Part shown: piece after piece, positions 10,241 through 17,800 of the stretch
How positions within the stretch are numbered: the stretch's first letter is position 1
How the letters are laid out: each line of letters opens with the position of its first letter
Source: Erysipelotrichaceae bacterium
GTDB taxonomy: Bacteria; Bacillota_I; Bacilli_A; Erysipelotrichales; Erysipelotrichaceae
Assembly: GCA_030525525.1 (NCBI GenBank)
Contig: JAUNEN010000006.1
Span: 1,431-35,124 of the forward strand
DNA length: 33,694 nucleotides
Direction of reading: 5' to 3'
Program-made: the position numbers and the translations under genes
The notes under the pieces: generated by a model
Told to the model about the DNA's origin: nothing
The model's input: only the letters and a program-made list of their open reading frames with translations
The model's database searches: none

Positions 10241-11056
10241 TTATGGTTTCAGCGGATACTTGCTGATCAGCGTCCTTGGATCCGGCATCGGCCGGTTAAC
10301 ACCCAACAGCATTTTCACAATCCAGTACATGATAAACAGTACAACGATCGGAATGATGCAGGCGGTAACGATCAATACGGCTGTCGCTTCGATGAAGCCG
10401 TTGAGAATTCCTTCAAATCTGTCGGTGACCGTGTTCAGACCGCCTTCAATCGTTGATATGAATTTGTTCCAGATTGATTGGGTTTCTGAGTTGTTCTGGA
10501 TTTCATCAGCACTTTCCTTGGCATTGTCGATGGTTTCCTGGATTGAGGTATCATATGTATTCTCAATTGTTTTTGATATGCCGATGCTTGCCGGGATCAG
10601 AAAATAAAGAACTGCCGAAAACAGAATGACACGCCAGATGGTCCGGTTCCATGATTTGAATCTTTCATTCCAGACACCGGGAATAAAAGAAAGCAGGGCA
10701 AGCGGAATCAGAATGCGGAATGCAGCGTGACCGGTGATCGTGAGCAGATATTTTTCAAGAAAGATTGCACATAATACAATCACCATATATCCCGACAGAT
10801 CTGCCAGCTTGTCTGCGATCGGCGTACCGATATCGCCGGGTATCATTGTAATCGCGGCACTTGATGCCGTGGCGGCCGCGGTCAGTTCAAGGACTGTCTT
10901 TTTCTTTTCATCAAGATAAGCGACAAACGAAGACGTGAATGCAGAAGAAGTCAGAATGCCTGCGATCATGGCAAAGGAAACAAGTGCCAGAAGCACCAGT
11001 ATCGCTGTGATCAGGATTTTCTTTTGTTTCTCATCCATATTTCTGAAAATGTCCAT
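10241..11056 (-). CDS. Integral membrane protein of unknown function
   Basis: 271 residues, no family recognised with confidence. About five hydrophobic segments are visible: residues about 14-36 (ILITAILVLLALVSFAMIAG), two around 90-130 (MVIVLCAIFLEKYLL, ILIPLALLSFI), one near 145-160 (VILFSAVLYFLIPAS) and a long one near 220-245 (AVLIVTACIIPIVVLFIMY). Between the last two is a polar, probably helical stretch (ENTYDTSIQETIDNAKES). The start at 11056 is preferred because AGGAGG lies just upstream; the open frame to 11122 runs into the methyltransferase gene. It begins 12 nt after that gene stops, so the two are cotranscribed. Confidence 0.75.
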   Translation of the reverse strand: MDIFRNMDEKQKKILITAILVLLALVSFAMIAGILTSSAFTSSFVAYLDEKKKTVLELTAAATASSAAITMIPGDIGTPIADKLADLSGYMVIVLCAIFLEKYLLTITGHAAFRILIPLALLSFIPGVWNERFKSWNRTIWRVILFSAVLYFLIPASIGISKTIENTYDTSIQETIDNAKESADEIQNNSETQSIWNKFISTIEGGLNTVTDRFEGILNGFIEATAVLIVTACIIPIVVLFIMYWIVKMLLGVNRPMPDPRTLISKYPLKP

Positions 11057-11067
11057 AAATCCTCCTG

Positions 11068-12402
11068 TCAGATTTTCCTGAATCCTTTTTCCAGTTTGTT
11101 TTTGATTGTATGTGATGAACATTTGCCGAATCCGAGCGGATAATCATCGACGCATACAAGAACCCATCCGTTCCTGCATTCATCATCCATGATCGTCTCT
11201 CCCCGCAGGAATTTTTCACACCGGATGTCATCGCTTTTCAGCTTCAGAACATTGTCGAATTCGTCTGCTTTAAGACTCTGTGCAAGATGCTGGGAAGGCT
11301 CGAAGCGGTCTTTCTTCACACTGCCCATATACAGTCCGCTGAGTACGGTGCGGATGGATGAAGTGTCAAAAGGTACATCGGGCAGCTGATAGATTCTGTC
11401 TTTGATTATCTGATATGAATGCTTTGAGTCTTTATGAATCAGCTTCATGAATTCTTCAAAGCCTTCATGTCTGACTGATCTGATTTTATTCTGTGTATTG
11501 TTCTGAACAGAAGTTCCTTTTTTCCTTAACAGGCTGACAAAATGACCTTCGCCGTTCAGCTTATGCGGATATAAGCGCATGCATTTTTCAAAGCCCTTGA
11601 GAACACCCGGTTCAAAATGATGCGCAAGAGGAGATTCTTCAAGAACCGCGTCATCGGTATTCTCCATAAGATATGCAATGACTTCTTCATCTTCTTTCAC
11701 GGAGAAGGTACATGTCGAATAGACCATCGTTCCGCCCGGCTTCAGCATCTTCCAGGCATTGAGGATGAGCTCTTTCTGGATCGGTGCATAATATGTATCA
11801 TCCTGATTCAGCCATGAAGTGATCAGGGAAGGGTCCTTGCGGAACATCCCTTCGCCGGAGCAAGGGGCATCCAGCAGAATCTTATCAAAGAAAAGGGGAT
11901 ACTTTGCGGCAAGAGCGTTGAGATCTTCGGCGATGATGCAGCTGTGCTCAATTCCGAAGCGCTCCATATTTTTGAGTGTCGCATACTGTCTTGAAACGCT
12001 GATGTCATTTGAAACAAGCAGGCCTTTATGATTCATGCGGCAGGCAAGGGCAGTGCTTTTGCCGCCGGGTGCGGCACAGGCATCAAGAACAATGTCTCCT
12101 TCTCTGACATCAAGAACTGCCGCCGGTGACATGGCACTTGGCTCCTGGATGTAATATAGACCGGCATAATAATACGGATGCAATCCAGGTCTTTCATTTT
12201 CATTTACATAAAAGCCTTCCGGACACCATGGAACAGGTGTCAGTTCAAAAGGGGAAATCCGCATGAATTCTTCAACGCTGATTTTGCCGGTATTGATGCG
12301 GATGCAGGAAAAGGGATGCTTTTCCATCGCATCGAGATATTCATTCATGTCATCCTTCAGCAGAAGTGACATTTTTTCAAGATATGTTTCGGGAAGTTTC
12401 AT
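11068..12402 (-). CDS. RsmF/NSUN-type RNA cytosine-C5 methyltransferase
   Basis: 444 residues. The SAM site is DACAAPGGKS (107-116), the general-base/release Cys181 lies in DAPCSGEG and the catalytic Cys231 in YSTCTF, the two-cysteine signature of the NOL1/NOP2/Sun family. The C-terminal 150 residues match the RNA-binding extension of RsmF/YebU, so 16S rRNA is the likely target. QEPSAMSPA ahead of the SAM site is also characteristic. The ATG at 12402 has no clear Shine-Dalgarno; a TACAAT at 12409-12414 is only six bases upstream, so the transcript may be nearly leaderless. It is divergent from the DUF554 gene. Confidence 0.9.
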   Translation of the reverse strand: MKLPETYLEKMSLLLKDDMNEYLDAMEKHPFSCIRINTGKISVEEFMRISPFELTPVPWCPEGFYVNENERPGLHPYYYAGLYYIQEPSAMSPAAVLDVREGDIVLDACAAPGGKSTALACRMNHKGLLVSNDISVSRQYATLKNMERFGIEHSCIIAEDLNALAAKYPLFFDKILLDAPCSGEGMFRKDPSLITSWLNQDDTYYAPIQKELILNAWKMLKPGGTMVYSTCTFSVKEDEEVIAYLMENTDDAVLEESPLAHHFEPGVLKGFEKCMRLYPHKLNGEGHFVSLLRKKGTSVQNNTQNKIRSVRHEGFEEFMKLIHKDSKHSYQIIKDRIYQLPDVPFDTSSIRTVLSGLYMGSVKKDRFEPSQHLAQSLKADEFDNVLKLKSDDIRCEKFLRGETIMDDECRNGWVLVCVDDYPLGFGKCSSHTIKNKLEKGFRKI

Positions 12403-12496
12403 AGACTTATTGTAAACGATCTTTGTACAAATTCGTGCTTATTTAGAATGATTTCCGGATGGTAAGATAGTAGGAGAAAACAAAGGAGTATCTGCT

Positions 12497-13198
12497 ATGC
12501 CGATCGGAATTATTATCAATGTACTTTCAGTCATCATCGGCGGTTTTGCCGGTGCCGCAATCAAGGACCGTCTGCCTCAACAGTACCGTACCAATCTGAC
12601 AATGCTGTTCGGGGCAGCGAGCATGGGAATGGGAATCGCATCCATTGTTCTGATGGAAAATATGCCGGCTGTCATACTGGCTTTAATACTCGGTCTTCTT
12701 GCCGGTATGATGATGCATTTAGGCGAAGCGATCAACAAGGGTGCAGGTATGATGATCAGAATGATCGGCGGATCTGAAGAAAACTCACAGGATCTGATCA
12801 CGGTCATTGTTCTCTTCTGTGCTTCGGGAACCGGAATCTACGGGTCTCTTGTGTCGGGAATGAACGGCGATCACAGCATTCTGATTGCCAAGAGCTTTCT
12901 TGATTTCTTCACGGCTCTCATATTTGCCTGCTCGCTCGGAAAGTCAGTCAGTCTTGTCGGAATTCCTCAGTTTGTGATCATGATTCTTCTCTATATTCTT
13001 GCCGGCGTGATTTTCCCTCTGACGACTCCCGCCATGATCAATGACTTCAAGGCATGCGGCGGCTTCCTGATGTTAGCGACCGGTTTCAGAATCATGCAGC
13101 TGAAGGCTTTCCCGACAGCGGATATGATCCCGGCGATGATTCTGGTCATGCCTCTTTCAAAACTCTGGTCGGCATTGATTGTTCCGCTGATTTCGTAA
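12497..13198 (+). CDS. DUF554 membrane protein
   Basis: 233 residues, nearly all hydrophobic, with about seven predicted membrane spans. It opens MPIGIIINVLSVIIGGFAGAA and contains GMGIASIVLMENMPAVILALILG... and CASGTGIYGS, which I recognise as the DUF554 (YdfK-like) family of unknown function, sometimes thought to be transporters. The ATG follows AAAGGAG by about eight bases. It stands alone between the divergent methyltransferase and the surface-protein gene; I see no clear terminator after it. Confidence 0.85.
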   Translation: MPIGIIINVLSVIIGGFAGAAIKDRLPQQYRTNLTMLFGAASMGMGIASIVLMENMPAVILALILGLLAGMMMHLGEAINKGAGMMIRMIGGSEENSQDLITVIVLFCASGTGIYGSLVSGMNGDHSILIAKSFLDFFTALIFACSLGKSVSLVGIPQFVIMILLYILAGVIFPLTTPAMINDFKACGGFLMLATGFRIMQLKAFPTADMIPAMILVMPLSKLWSALIVPLIS

Positions 13199-13409
13199 AG
13201 CTGCTGTATGCTGAAATGATCTGAAAAACAGGAATGGCTGCAACCGGAACATTCTGATATCGAATCCTGAACAGGAAAATCTGTTATGTCTCATATTTAT
13301 TTTTGAACAAATGAAAGATACAGCAGATTTTTTCAGGCAAGCTGACAGCAGCTGATACATGTATGCAGACTGAAATGATAAGATGAAAACATAAACGGAG
13401 GAAATCATC

Positions 13410-16010
13410 ATGCTTAGAAGAATTCTGACGCTCATACTGTCGCTGACAGCTGTCTTTCTTTTCAGTAACCTTTCTGCAAATGCGGAGTATGAGACGAATG
13501 CAAATGAAGGAGAATCCGGTCCCGCAGAAATAAATGATCTTTCTGATGAGAAAGAGGCATATGCTGTCGTGACTTCAGACGGAGAACTGATCTTTTTCCG
13601 CTCCAAAGAGTCCTATGCAAACGGAACAGAGTCCACCTTCAGGGATATCAGAGGCAGCAGCTTCACCGGCACGGTATATGCAGGAATTGAAACACTTTCT
13701 GCTGACGATGTTTATCAGATTCCATGGTATGACAGCCGGCAGTCAATCAAAAGAATCAGAGTGGCGGAAGGTCAGGTGATCAGACCTGTTTCAATGGCGC
13801 ACTGGTTCAGCGGGTTTGAAAACCTGAGAACGTTTGATTCATCTGGATTTGATACTTCATCAGTCATTGATATGAGCAATCTCTTTTATCTGGAAACAGG
13901 CGAATACATCCCGCGACTCAGTGAACTGAACCTCAGCAGTTTTGATACTTCCGCTGTTACCGATATGAGCTCGATGTTTAACGGACAGAGCAGCCTGAAA
14001 AAGCTGGATGTTTCCGGCTTTGATACGTCCCGTGTCACTTCTATGGCTGGCATGTTCGATTCGTGCAGTAAACTCGAATCACTCGATGTCAGCGGCTTTG
14101 ACACCTCCTCTGTTACAGATACGAGCTTTATGTTCAGCAGCTGCGATGCTTTGAAGCAGCTTGATGTCAGAAATTTTGACGTTTCGAATGTCCGCGACGG
14201 ATCGGGCATGTTCAGTGGCTGCGGCAGTCTGACTGAGCTCAATATCAGCGGCTTTGACACATCGAATATGACAAAAATGAGTTCCTTTTTCAGCGGCTGC
14301 AGCCAGCTGAAAGAACTCGATCTCAGTCATTTCGATGTTTCCGGGGCCTCAGATCTCAGAAGGCTTTTTGCCGGCTGCGTTTCGCTGAACTTAATTGATT
14401 TAAGCAGTTTTGATACATCGGCATGTCAGAATATGAGCGGCATGTTTGCAGACTGCAAAAGTCTGAAAACAGTTGACCTCAGTCCGCTGGATACTTCAAA
14501 TGTGCAGGATATGGGAGAAATGTTTATGGATTCGGGCATTGAAGAACTTGATCTCTCTGTCATTGATACTTCATGGCTTGGAAATATGTACAGAATGTTC
14601 TCAGGCTGCCGCAGTCTCAGAAATATTAATCTCAAGGGATTGCAAACCGGCAATGTCAGCAATATGTGCTTTCTCTTCTATGACTGCCGCAGTCTTGCAT
14701 CGCTTGATTTAAGCAGTTTTGACACACACAGAGTTACTGATCTGTCCTGTATGTTTTACAACTGCAGAAATCTTGAGACAGTTGATCTCAGCAGCTTTGA
14801 TACTTCCCGTGTGAAATACATGTATTTCATGTTCAATACATGCCCGAAGCTGAAAAAACTTGATCTCAGCAGTTTTGATACGTCAAATGTGGAATTTATG
14901 TACCGCATGTTTTACGACTGCGCTTCGTTGGAAACACTGGATCTTGGCAGCTTTGATACCTCCAGAGTCAGCGATATGGATAATATGTTCACCGGTGCAT
15001 ATTCTCTGAAAACGCTGAAGCTCGGTAAGAAATTTACAAAATGGGAAGGAAGATACGATCCGTATCTGCCCGCCGGCAGCTGGACAAACAGAAGTGCAGG
15101 AAAAACACTGAGCGAAACGGAAATGACAGCGCAGTATCCAGCCAATGCAGACAAGTGGGCAGGCACATGGGAAAGACAGGCAAGGATCATTCCCGTAACG
15201 GGAATCAATCTGGAAGACGAACAGGTCTGGCTGTTTCCGAATGAGAATATGGGATATATCGAAGCTGAAGTTCAGCCTTCAAATGCGACATACCGCAGAA
15301 TCATCTGGAGCAATTCAAACCCGGAAGCTGCTGAAATAGAAATTGTTGCCGATGAGGACTTCAACAATTATTCGATTGAGATTTACGCCCGCAAGGCAGG
15401 CAGAACAACGGTAACAGCATCCACCGAAGACGGAGGCTATTCAAAATCATTCGACATCATTGTCGGATTCAGAGATGTTTCAAACCCGGAAAGCTATTAT
15501 TATGAGCCTGTTTACTGGGCTTACAGTCACGAAATTACGGTTGGAGCAGGCGGTGCAGGCAGATTTTCACCGAACGCTGTCTGCACAAGAGAGCAGATTG
15601 TAACGTTCCTGTGGCGGCTCATGAACACTCCATGGCCTGAGAACAAAGTGTCATTTACGGATGTCGCCGAAGATTCATGGTATGAGGATTCAATCTCCTG
15701 GGCAGCTGAAAACAACATTACAGTTGGTCTGAATGACGGTACGGGCAGATTCGGAATCGGCAGGCCATGCACCCGTGAGCAGTGTGTTACATTCCTTTAC
15801 AGAGCAGCCGGAGAACCGGAAGTTACGACACATCAGGAGTTTACCGATGTTGAAGAGGGAAGATATTACTACGATGCTATTTCATGGGCGGCCGAAAACG
15901 GCATCACGGTCGGTCTGAATGACGGTACCGGCAGATTCGGAGTCGGCCAGAAATGCACAAGGGCCATGATTGTAACCTTCCTTTACCGCTATGCTCAACT
16001 GACGCAGTGA
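13410..16010 (+). CDS. BspA-type LRR surface protein with Ig-like and SLH-like domains
   Basis: 866 residues, secreted. A signal peptide (residues 1-25, RRILTLILSLTAVFLF core, cleavage after ANA) is followed by about 15 tandem 26-residue leucine-rich repeats of the DUF285/BspA type (about 140-530; pattern LDLSSFDTSxVxDMxxMFxxCxSL). A Big2-like immunoglobulin domain lies near 593-690 (IPVTGINL... to TVTASTEDGG). Three SLH-like repeats close the protein (about 695-866), the last two sharing SWAAEN and ITVGLNDGTGRFG. BspA LRRs bind host matrix or other bacteria; SLH-type modules hold proteins on the cell wall. GGAGG precedes the ATG. The first SLH-like repeat lacks the GLNDGTG loop. An adhesin role is inference. 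Confidence 0.9.
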   Translation: MLRRILTLILSLTAVFLFSNLSANAEYETNANEGESGPAEINDLSDEKEAYAVVTSDGELIFFRSKESYANGTESTFRDIRGSSFTGTVYAGIETLSADDVYQIPWYDSRQSIKRIRVAEGQVIRPVSMAHWFSGFENLRTFDSSGFDTSSVIDMSNLFYLETGEYIPRLSELNLSSFDTSAVTDMSSMFNGQSSLKKLDVSGFDTSRVTSMAGMFDSCSKLESLDVSGFDTSSVTDTSFMFSSCDALKQLDVRNFDVSNVRDGSGMFSGCGSLTELNISGFDTSNMTKMSSFFSGCSQLKELDLSHFDVSGASDLRRLFAGCVSLNLIDLSSFDTSACQNMSGMFADCKSLKTVDLSPLDTSNVQDMGEMFMDSGIEELDLSVIDTSWLGNMYRMFSGCRSLRNINLKGLQTGNVSNMCFLFYDCRSLASLDLSSFDTHRVTDLSCMFYNCRNLETVDLSSFDTSRVKYMYFMFNTCPKLKKLDLSSFDTSNVEFMYRMFYDCASLETLDLGSFDTSRVSDMDNMFTGAYSLKTLKLGKKFTKWEGRYDPYLPAGSWTNRSAGKTLSETEMTAQYPANADKWAGTWERQARIIPVTGINLEDEQVWLFPNENMGYIEAEVQPSNATYRRIIWSNSNPEAAEIEIVADEDFNNYSIEIYARKAGRTTVTASTEDGGYSKSFDIIVGFRDVSNPESYYYEPVYWAYSHEITVGAGGAGRFSPNAVCTREQIVTFLWRLMNTPWPENKVSFTDVAEDSWYEDSISWAAENNITVGLNDGTGRFGIGRPCTREQCVTFLYRAAGEPEVTTHQEFTDVEEGRYYYDAISWAAENGITVGLNDGTGRFGVGQKCTRAMIVTFLYRYAQLTQ
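13831..15020 (+). repeat. Tandem 78-bp coding repeats (LRR array)
   Basis: About 15 diverged 78-bp units encode the leucine-rich repeats. The core TTTGATACTTC / TTTGACAC recurs once per unit. One unit (LSPLDTS...FMDSGI) is one codon short and the first has a longer insert (ETGEYIPRL). Such arrays can gain or lose units by recombination. Confidence 0.85.
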
Positions 16011-16034
16011 AGAGAACCACGATTGATCAAAACG

Positions 16035-16043
16035 TGATATAAT
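16035..16043 (+). promoter_or_regulatory. Extended -10 promoter
   Basis: TGATATAAT: an extended -10 element (TGnTATAAT) 25 bases after the surface-protein stop. Predicted transcription start near 16050, at the foot of the hairpin that follows. Confidence 0.55.
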
Positions 16044-16049
16044 GCATCT

Positions 16050-16108
16050 GCAGCGAACCCGTGTTTCCACTCTGAATAAGACACGAAGAGTTCGCTGCAT
16101 TTTCTTTT
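16050..16108 (+). ncRNA. Candidate short hairpin RNA or attenuator with terminator
   Basis: Between an extended -10 box and a T-rich tract lies a hairpin: nine-base perfect outer stem GCAGCGAAC (16050-16058) with GTTCGCTGC (16090-16098), and inner stem CGTGT (16060-16064) with ACACG (16081-16085). TTTTCTTTTCTTT follows. It is at least the terminator of the surface-protein gene; with its own promoter it would also give an RNA of about 59 nt, or act as an attenuator ahead of the pyridoxamine kinase gene 85 bases on. I recognise no known riboswitch class. Terminator function is likely, an independent RNA only possible. Confidence 0.45.
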
Positions 16109-16192
16109 CTTTCATCTGGTCTTATAAAAATATATTGAATTGAACCTGTTAATATGTTCAGAATTGCATATACTTTAGAAAAAGGAGGTTCT

Positions 16193-17023
16193 ATGAAAAA
16201 GATTGCAACGATGCAGGATATTTCCTGCGTAGGGAAATGCTCATTAACCGTGGCACTTCCCGTCATTTCAGCCATGGGAATTGAAACAGCCGTGATTCCG
16301 ACTGCGGTTCTTTCAACCCACACGATGTTCAAGGGCTTCACTTTCTGTGATCTGACAGATGAAATCGAAGGAATCCTCAATCACTGGGAAAAAGAAGGCT
16401 TCAGTTTTGAAGCGGTATATACCGGCTATCTCGGAAGTGAAAGACAGATCGCAATTGCAAAGGATCTGTTCGCCCGCTTTGCCAAAGAAGGCATCCGTCT
16501 GGTGGATCCCTGCATGGCAGACAACGGAAAGCTCTATGCAGGCTTTACACCTGAGTTTGCGTTAAAGATGAATGATTTATGCAAGGAAGCGGATATCATC
16601 TGTCCCAATCTTACCGAAGCTTCATTCCTGCTTGGAATCCCTTATCAGGAAACATATGACGAAGAATATATCAAGGACATCCTGGTTAAACTGACAGAGG
16701 GCGGGGCTTCCAGAGCAATTCTGACCGGCATCAGTTTTGAAGAAGGAATGCTTGGCGCATATGCCTATGACCGCAACACCAAAGAATTCTATTACTACTG
16801 CAACGAGGAAGAGAAAAAGCATTTCCATGGAACCGGAGATATCTGGGCATCCACATTCATCGGTGCAATGGTGAACGGAAAGAGCTTTGAAAAATCCATT
16901 GAGATTGCATGCGATTATGTCAAGGAATGCATCAGACTGACACTTGCCGAAGACAACTACAACGAGTACGGTGTCAACTTCGAACAGGCCTTCCCGTATC
17001 TTCTCAGAAAACTTGAAGACTGA
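16193..17023 (+). CDS. Pyridoxamine/pyridoxal kinase
   Basis: A 276-residue ribokinase-fold kinase of the PdxY/PdxK type, which phosphorylates vitamin B6 vitamers to give PLP precursors in the cytosol. Diagnostic features are MQDISCVGKCSLTVALPVISAMG at the N-terminus (first half binds the vitamer), ADIICPNLTEASFLLG in the middle and HGTGDIWASTF with the catalytic Asp and anion hole. Start at 16193 is fixed by AAAGGAGG seven bases upstream; an earlier ATG at 16154 overlaps the promoter region. The gene is monocistronic, with a terminator directly after. A salvage role is known for the family. Confidence 0.9.
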   Translation: MKKIATMQDISCVGKCSLTVALPVISAMGIETAVIPTAVLSTHTMFKGFTFCDLTDEIEGILNHWEKEGFSFEAVYTGYLGSERQIAIAKDLFARFAKEGIRLVDPCMADNGKLYAGFTPEFALKMNDLCKEADIICPNLTEASFLLGIPYQETYDEEYIKDILVKLTEGGASRAILTGISFEEGMLGAYAYDRNTKEFYYYCNEEEKKHFHGTGDIWASTFIGAMVNGKSFEKSIEIACDYVKECIRLTLAEDNYNEYGVNFEQAFPYLLRKLED

Positions 17024-17032
17024 ATAATCTGA

Positions 17033-17055
17033 CCGGCAGAAAATGCCGGTTTCTT
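17033..17055 (+). terminator. Terminator after pyridoxamine kinase
   Basis: Six-base stem CCGGCA / TGCCGG with loop GAAAA and T-rich TTTCTTTC. Confidence 0.8.
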
Positions 17056-17248
17056 TCATTTTCAGGAAAAGAATCCGGATGAAAGCTCAAAACTTTGTGA
17101 AAAACAATTGAATACAGGCAAGTGCGCATGTTCAGTATCCGGAGTGATATGAATCACTGAAAAACGTGGAAAATCTCATCTTGTTTGTGAAAAGAAGGGG
17201 AAAAATATCTTTCTCGAGCATCATGGGCGGGAAACATATTGTGCACAG
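17056..17248. other. Intergenic, nothing recognised
   Basis: Between the kinase terminator and the promoter of the HExxH gene. A-rich, no open frame with a ribosome binding site, no RNA structure that I recognise. Confidence 0.5.
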
Positions 17249-17294
17249 GTGAACAATGTTTCAGCTTGTTTACAGAGCGTTTCAATCGTAGACT
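17249..17294 (+). promoter_or_regulatory. Promoter with overlapping inverted-repeat operator
   Basis: GTGAACAA (17249-17256) and TTGTTTAC (17266-17273) form an inverted repeat with one mismatch around nine bases. The right arm overlaps a -35 box TTGTTT (17266-17271), which is 17 bases from TAGACT (17289-17294). This is the usual geometry of a repressor site. The regulator is unknown. Confidence 0.45.
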
Positions 17295-17319
17295 CATGTA
17301 TACCGGAGAAAGAAAGACA

Positions 17320-17640
17320 ATGTGCAGAATCAAAATGAACAACCTGACATGGGATATATACGGCGTTGAGCCGGATGATCTGAAGCTGAGAACCGAGGAT
17401 GGATGGGCATACGGGATGACCTATTACGACAGCTGCGAGATCTATATCCGCAAAACAGATATCTCGGATGATCTTCTGCAGAGGGTATGCCGTCACGAGG
17501 CAACCCATGCGGCAGCCTTCTCCTATTGCTTTGACACACAGGATCTGTCGGAAGAAGACCTCTGCAACTTTGTAGAGGCATACGGTCCTGAGATCTGCCG
17601 CAATGCGTCACGGATGTACAAGGCAATTCTGGCAGACTGA
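17320..17640 (+). CDS. Small HExxH zinc-metalloprotein
   Basis: 106 residues. The centre reads VCRHEATHAAAF, an HExxH zincin motif, followed after about 17 residues by a Glu in FVEAYG that could be the third zinc ligand, as in ImmA/IrrE-like and SprT-like proteins. The N-terminal MNNLTWDIYGVEPDD and GMTYYDSCEIYI look like small HExxH proteins found in phages and conjugative elements. No signal peptide or membrane span. I start at 17320, with GGAGAAAG upstream; an ATG at 17296 lies too close to the -10 box. It stands alone with an operator-like inverted repeat at its promoter. The function is not known; no antirepressor or toxin partner is adjacent. Confidence 0.7.
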   Translation: MCRIKMNNLTWDIYGVEPDDLKLRTEDGWAYGMTYYDSCEIYIRKTDISDDLLQRVCRHEATHAAAFSYCFDTQDLSEEDLCNFVEAYGPEICRNASRMYKAILAD

Positions 17641-17696
17641 ATGAAGCTGCAGAATTAAAGAATTATAAAGAGGATCATCGTCAGTAGAGTCTCTCA

Positions 17697-17728
17697 CGTC
17701 AGCCGGTATCAGGCTGGCGCTTTTGTTT
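17697..17728 (+). terminator. Terminator between the HExxH gene and parE
   Basis: Eight-base stem CGTCAGCC / GGCTGGCG (one G-T pair), loop GGTATCA and TTTTGTTT tail. Confidence 0.75.
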
Positions 17729-17748
17729 GCAGGCAGATCAACTGTGAA

Positions 17749-17778
17749 TTCACATCTCAGGAAAAATTTTGTTATAAT
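17749..17778 (+). promoter_or_regulatory. Promoter of the parE operon
   Basis: TTCACA (17749-17754), 18 bases, TATAAT (17773-17778) preceded by TGT, i.e. an extended -10. It is the strongest promoter seen in the window, 22 bases before the parE ATG. Confidence 0.75.
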
Positions 17779-17800
17779 GAATCGGTTAATGGAGAAAACA

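Noticed and set aside
12422-12431. Shared palindrome TTTGTACAAA with the lysR intergenic region
   Set aside because: An eight-base match in a window of this size is expected about once by chance, and the two flanking genes have no related function.
13831-15020. CRISPR-like regular repeats
   Set aside because: The 78-bp units are coding, diverged, and encode leucine-rich repeats in one open frame; no unique spacers.
17249-17265. LexA/DinR box around GAACAATGTTTC
   Set aside because: Differs from the Firmicute consensus GAACNNNNGTTC in the right half-site and in the spacer pattern; the longer GTGAACAA/TTGTTTAC repeat explains the symmetry better.
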